The translations under genes were made by a program, and so were the position numbers. A stretch of 64,000 bases of DNA, from NCBI GenBank assembly GCA_903870275.1, contig CAIQCK010000081.1, forward strand, positions 34,756 through 98,755, in the 5' to 3' direction. This document shows, piece after piece, positions 62,151-64,000 of this stretch. The notes beneath the pieces are model-generated. The model made no database searches. It was not told where the DNA came from and worked only from the letters and a program-made list of their open reading frames with translations. How positions within the stretch are numbered: the stretch's first letter is position 1; each line of letters starts with the position of its first letter. The DNA is from an uncultured bacterium. Lineage in GTDB: Bacteria > Verrucomicrobiota > Verrucomicrobiia > CAIQCK01.

Positions 62151-63326
62151 TTACCCCTTGAGCAAATACTCGTTCAGTTTGACGGCTTGCGCACCTTTTT
62201 TGACCCGCAATAAGTATCCGTCCTTGTCCTTGTCCACTCGCACATGCCAATAAAACCTGTCTTCCAACTCGGTTTTATGGAAGCGCTCTAGCCATGTGAC
62301 GAATGTCGCTCCTGGAATTAGCAGAACGGCATCTTGTGAGCCACACCCAAGAGCAACAAATGTCTGCTTATGATTCTGAAGTAAATCACGCTGATGAGGG
62401 TGGAAAGCAAACCAGTAACCTGAGGTTTTGGATTTTTTGTATTCTCGTGAATTGATGCAGACGACAGCCATATTCTCATCCGGCGACGAATAGACGGCCA
62501 GCGAGCGTTTGACCAAAGGCTGACCAAGATGCTTCTGAACTCGTGCTGCACACGCGTCGCGAAAATTGATGGGAGTGAACTTCGGTTTCCGCTGGTCTTC
62601 GTCGTCATCATCGACGGCTTCCGTGGCCTGTTCATCTTTTTTCACTTCCTCTGCGGTAGAAAACACAAGATCAATGATTCCATCCACTTTCGTGAATTCT
62701 TGTGGCGTCAGAACCTGACGAATCTTCTCCATGATTTTCGGGTCGTCTAATTCCTCTTTGAGGTGCATTAGGCGAAGCAACCCATCAATGCTGATGAGGC
62801 GAATGTCCCAAGCGTGGCGAGAGCCGCGAACCTGAGCTTCAAGATCTCCCGTATCGCTACGCCCAACAATAATCAGAATAGAGCAGTTGGTTCCCTTTAT
62901 GCGACCGCTGCCAATCAGATTTCGGCGGTAAGCAGCGATCGTATTCAAATCGATGCGATAGGCATCTGTCGTTTTCACTTCGACAACAATCGCGTTTTGA
63001 TCTGGCGAAACCCAAAGACCGTCGAACCCAATTTCGCTGGGCGTTCCCCGATAACGGCCCTTCTCGACTCGAAATCCGAGACGAGTGCCAACTTCGTTTA
63101 TCACGTCCTGTAGTGCCAATCCGCCTGCATCGAATTTGTCCGTCAAACAATCATTTGCGTATCGAGACAGAAAGGTTGATGGAACAAGGGCGAGAAAATC
63201 GCGGAACTCTTTTGATGCCATTCCACCGTCACGAAGTTTGCCGTCACCCGCGAATCCAATGACTTGTTGAACATGCTTTTCTTGGATTTCTTTATGCGCC
63301 GTTTTCCAAAGTTCGGTGAGTGCCAT
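62151..63326 (-). CDS. Stand-alone PD-(D/E)xK nuclease-fold protein
   Basis: This 391-residue minus-strand protein shows the nuclease core D102 in GFDGLWV and E116-V-K118 in IVVEVKTTDAYRID, with a helix and strand order like restriction-type nucleases. An acidic linker (DDDDEDQ) near residue 235 separates a C-terminal domain of about 150 residues that I cannot assign. No methyltransferase is nearby. A 60-base sample at 62341-62400 has 27 G+C against 42 at 48241-48300, so the gene looks acquired. A defence role is plausible, not shown. Confidence 0.72.
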   Translation of the reverse strand: MALTELWKTAHKEIQEKHVQQVIGFAGDGKLRDGGMASKEFRDFLALVPSTFLSRYANDCLTDKFDAGGLALQDVINEVGTRLGFRVEKGRYRGTPSEIGFDGLWVSPDQNAIVVEVKTTDAYRIDLNTIAAYRRNLIGSGRIKGTNCSILIIVGRSDTGDLEAQVRGSRHAWDIRLISIDGLLRLMHLKEELDDPKIMEKIRQVLTPQEFTKVDGIIDLVFSTAEEVKKDEQATEAVDDDDEDQRKPKFTPINFRDACAARVQKHLGQPLVKRSLAVYSSPDENMAVVCINSREYKKSKTSGYWFAFHPHQRDLLQNHKQTFVALGCGSQDAVLLIPGATFVTWLERFHKTELEDRFYWHVRVDKDKDGYLLRVKKGAQAVKLNEYLLKG

Positions 63327-63690
63327 AATGTGATTGTGAGTTAGGCTTTGCGCGACTTGCTGTCGTGACGTTCTGCCGCCGCTATGAGGTTTGAATTCAT
63401 TCGATTCGTGAACTCAGAGCAGCACCTTGGCTTCCGCACACAAATTGTATGCGCTTACGTCTTTGCGAGCAAGGCTTGTCTGACGATTGAAGATGAAAGG
63501 CCAACCTCACGGGTTGTCTCGCTTGTGCACGGCCCAGAGGCAGTTTTGTGGAGGCGACGTAGAGGGTGCTGTTGGCGGCGACGGGGGAGGCTCGGAACGG
63601 CGCGCCGGGAACGCCCCCGAAACCGGCGTCCTCAGCCGACAAAATGGAGCAGGGGAGAGGCGGAACGGACGATCTAAAAAGAGTAGCGAA
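63327..63690. other. Gap with no supported gene
   Basis: No convincing coding frame. At 63607-63642 a stretch starting GAACGCCCCCGAA resembles the Gfo/Idh tail repeat with about six mismatches in 36, a possible third, decayed copy. Confidence 0.5.
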
Positions 63691-63696
63691 TTTACC

Positions 63697-63724
63697 TTGA
63701 CAAGGTAAGTGAAATCACTACACT
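63697..63724 (+). promoter_or_regulatory. Candidate sigma-70-type promoter
   Basis: TTGACA at 63697-63702, a 16-base spacer, then TACACT at 63719-63724 (four of six matches to TATAAT). It is followed immediately by a GC-rich hairpin at 63726-63760 and points toward the gene at 63929. Confidence 0.5.
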
Positions 63725-63725
63725 A

Positions 63726-63928
63726 TGCGCGACGATGAGGCGCGCAGTTGCGCCGTCGCGCAAGCGATATCGTTCTTTGAAAAAGTTTTGATGCCGGTGC
63801 TGGAGTAGAACGGATGTCCACATCCGTTTATCGTTCGGGCAAACGGTTGAGTTCATACGGCAACGGGCTTGGAAGATGGCATGAGTAGTTGGCGGGTGAG
63901 CGCCGAAGCTGCTACACCCGCCAACACT
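63726..63928 (+). promoter_or_regulatory. Structured 5' leader with three hairpins
   Basis: Hairpin 1 (63726-63760): GCGCGACG/CGTCGCGC with inner GGCGC/GCGCC. Hairpin 2 (63809-63828): AACGGATGT/ACATCCGTT, a member of the AACGGA family. Hairpin 3 (about 63888-63925): perfect 10-bp TTGGCGGGTG/CACCCGCCAA, ending 3 bases before the next start codon, where it could block ribosome access. Confidence 0.55.
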
Positions 63929-64000
63929 ATGCACTCACACAACACTCATAACTCTGAGGCCCGCGCAGAGCAAGCCGCGGCGAAGCCCTACACCCGCATC
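63929..64000 (+). CDS. Start of an unidentified gene (partial)
   Basis: ATG 63929 opens a 24-codon frame, MHSHNTHNSEARAEQAAAK and on, that runs off the window. It follows a promoter candidate and a structured leader, which supports a real start, but too little is visible to name it. Confidence 0.45.
   Translation, partial: MHSHNTHNSEARAEQAAAKPYTRI

Overview
This is 64 kb of GC-rich chromosome. It carries about 44 genes, all but four on the + strand, and most encode exported proteins with Sec, Tat or lipoprotein signals. The mix is typical of the PVC group and best matches a Verrucomicrobiota bacterium, though no ribosomal or housekeeping marker is present to prove it: sulfatases, ceramidase-like hydrolases, class C beta-lactamase-fold esterases, PQQ propellers, Gfo/Idh/MocA proteins with Tat signals, sialate O-acetylesterase, leucine-rich repeats, a DUF5009-type acyltransferase, and small four-cysteine proteins. 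No tRNA, rRNA, CRISPR array, transposase, integrase or transcription regulator was found.

Layout. 0-17.9 kb: sulfatases, glycosidase-like proteins, an SGNH hydrolase, a lectin-esterase-SMP30 fusion, two tandem ceramidase-like proteins, an oligogalacturonate-lyase-like propeller, a hydrolase/beta-lactamase fusion and a membrane acyltransferase. 17.9-29.5 kb: two copies of a four-cysteine protein with a shared structured leader, a Tat-exported protein, a frameshifted hemerythrin, a stand-alone nuclease, BamE-like proteins and an LRR protein. 29.7-42.2 kb: a lipoprotein, a GH32-like protein, a PQQ propeller, an FAD oxidoreductase and a sialate O-acetylesterase. 42.2-47.7 kb: a patchwork of SDR-gene head fragments with two lower-GC minus-strand genes. 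47.8-61.4 kb: Tat-exported glycosidase-like proteins, a sialidase fusion, glutamine-amidotransferase-like proteins and two Gfo/Idh/MocA proteins. 61.4-64 kb: a small membrane protein, a nuclease, palindromic repeats, and a structured leader before a gene cut by the window edge.

How they work together. The enzymes suggest desulfation, deacetylation and breakdown of complex polysaccharides or glycoconjugates outside the cytoplasm, with Gfo/Idh/MocA and FAD enzymes modifying the released sugars. No transporter or regulator is present, so uptake and control lie elsewhere.

The most unusual feature is architectural. Copies of gene ends (heads with leader and signal peptide, or 3' tails with downstream sequence) recur next to unrelated genes: a 90-bp tail repeat flanks the LRR gene, one 5' leader plus signal peptide heads three unrelated genes with identical spacing, SDR heads border two minus-strand genes, and a Gfo/Idh tail is copied beyond a small membrane gene. 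This suggests gene gain by recombination at gene ends. The second candidate novelty is the four-cysteine small protein family with compensatory changes in its upstream RNA hairpins.
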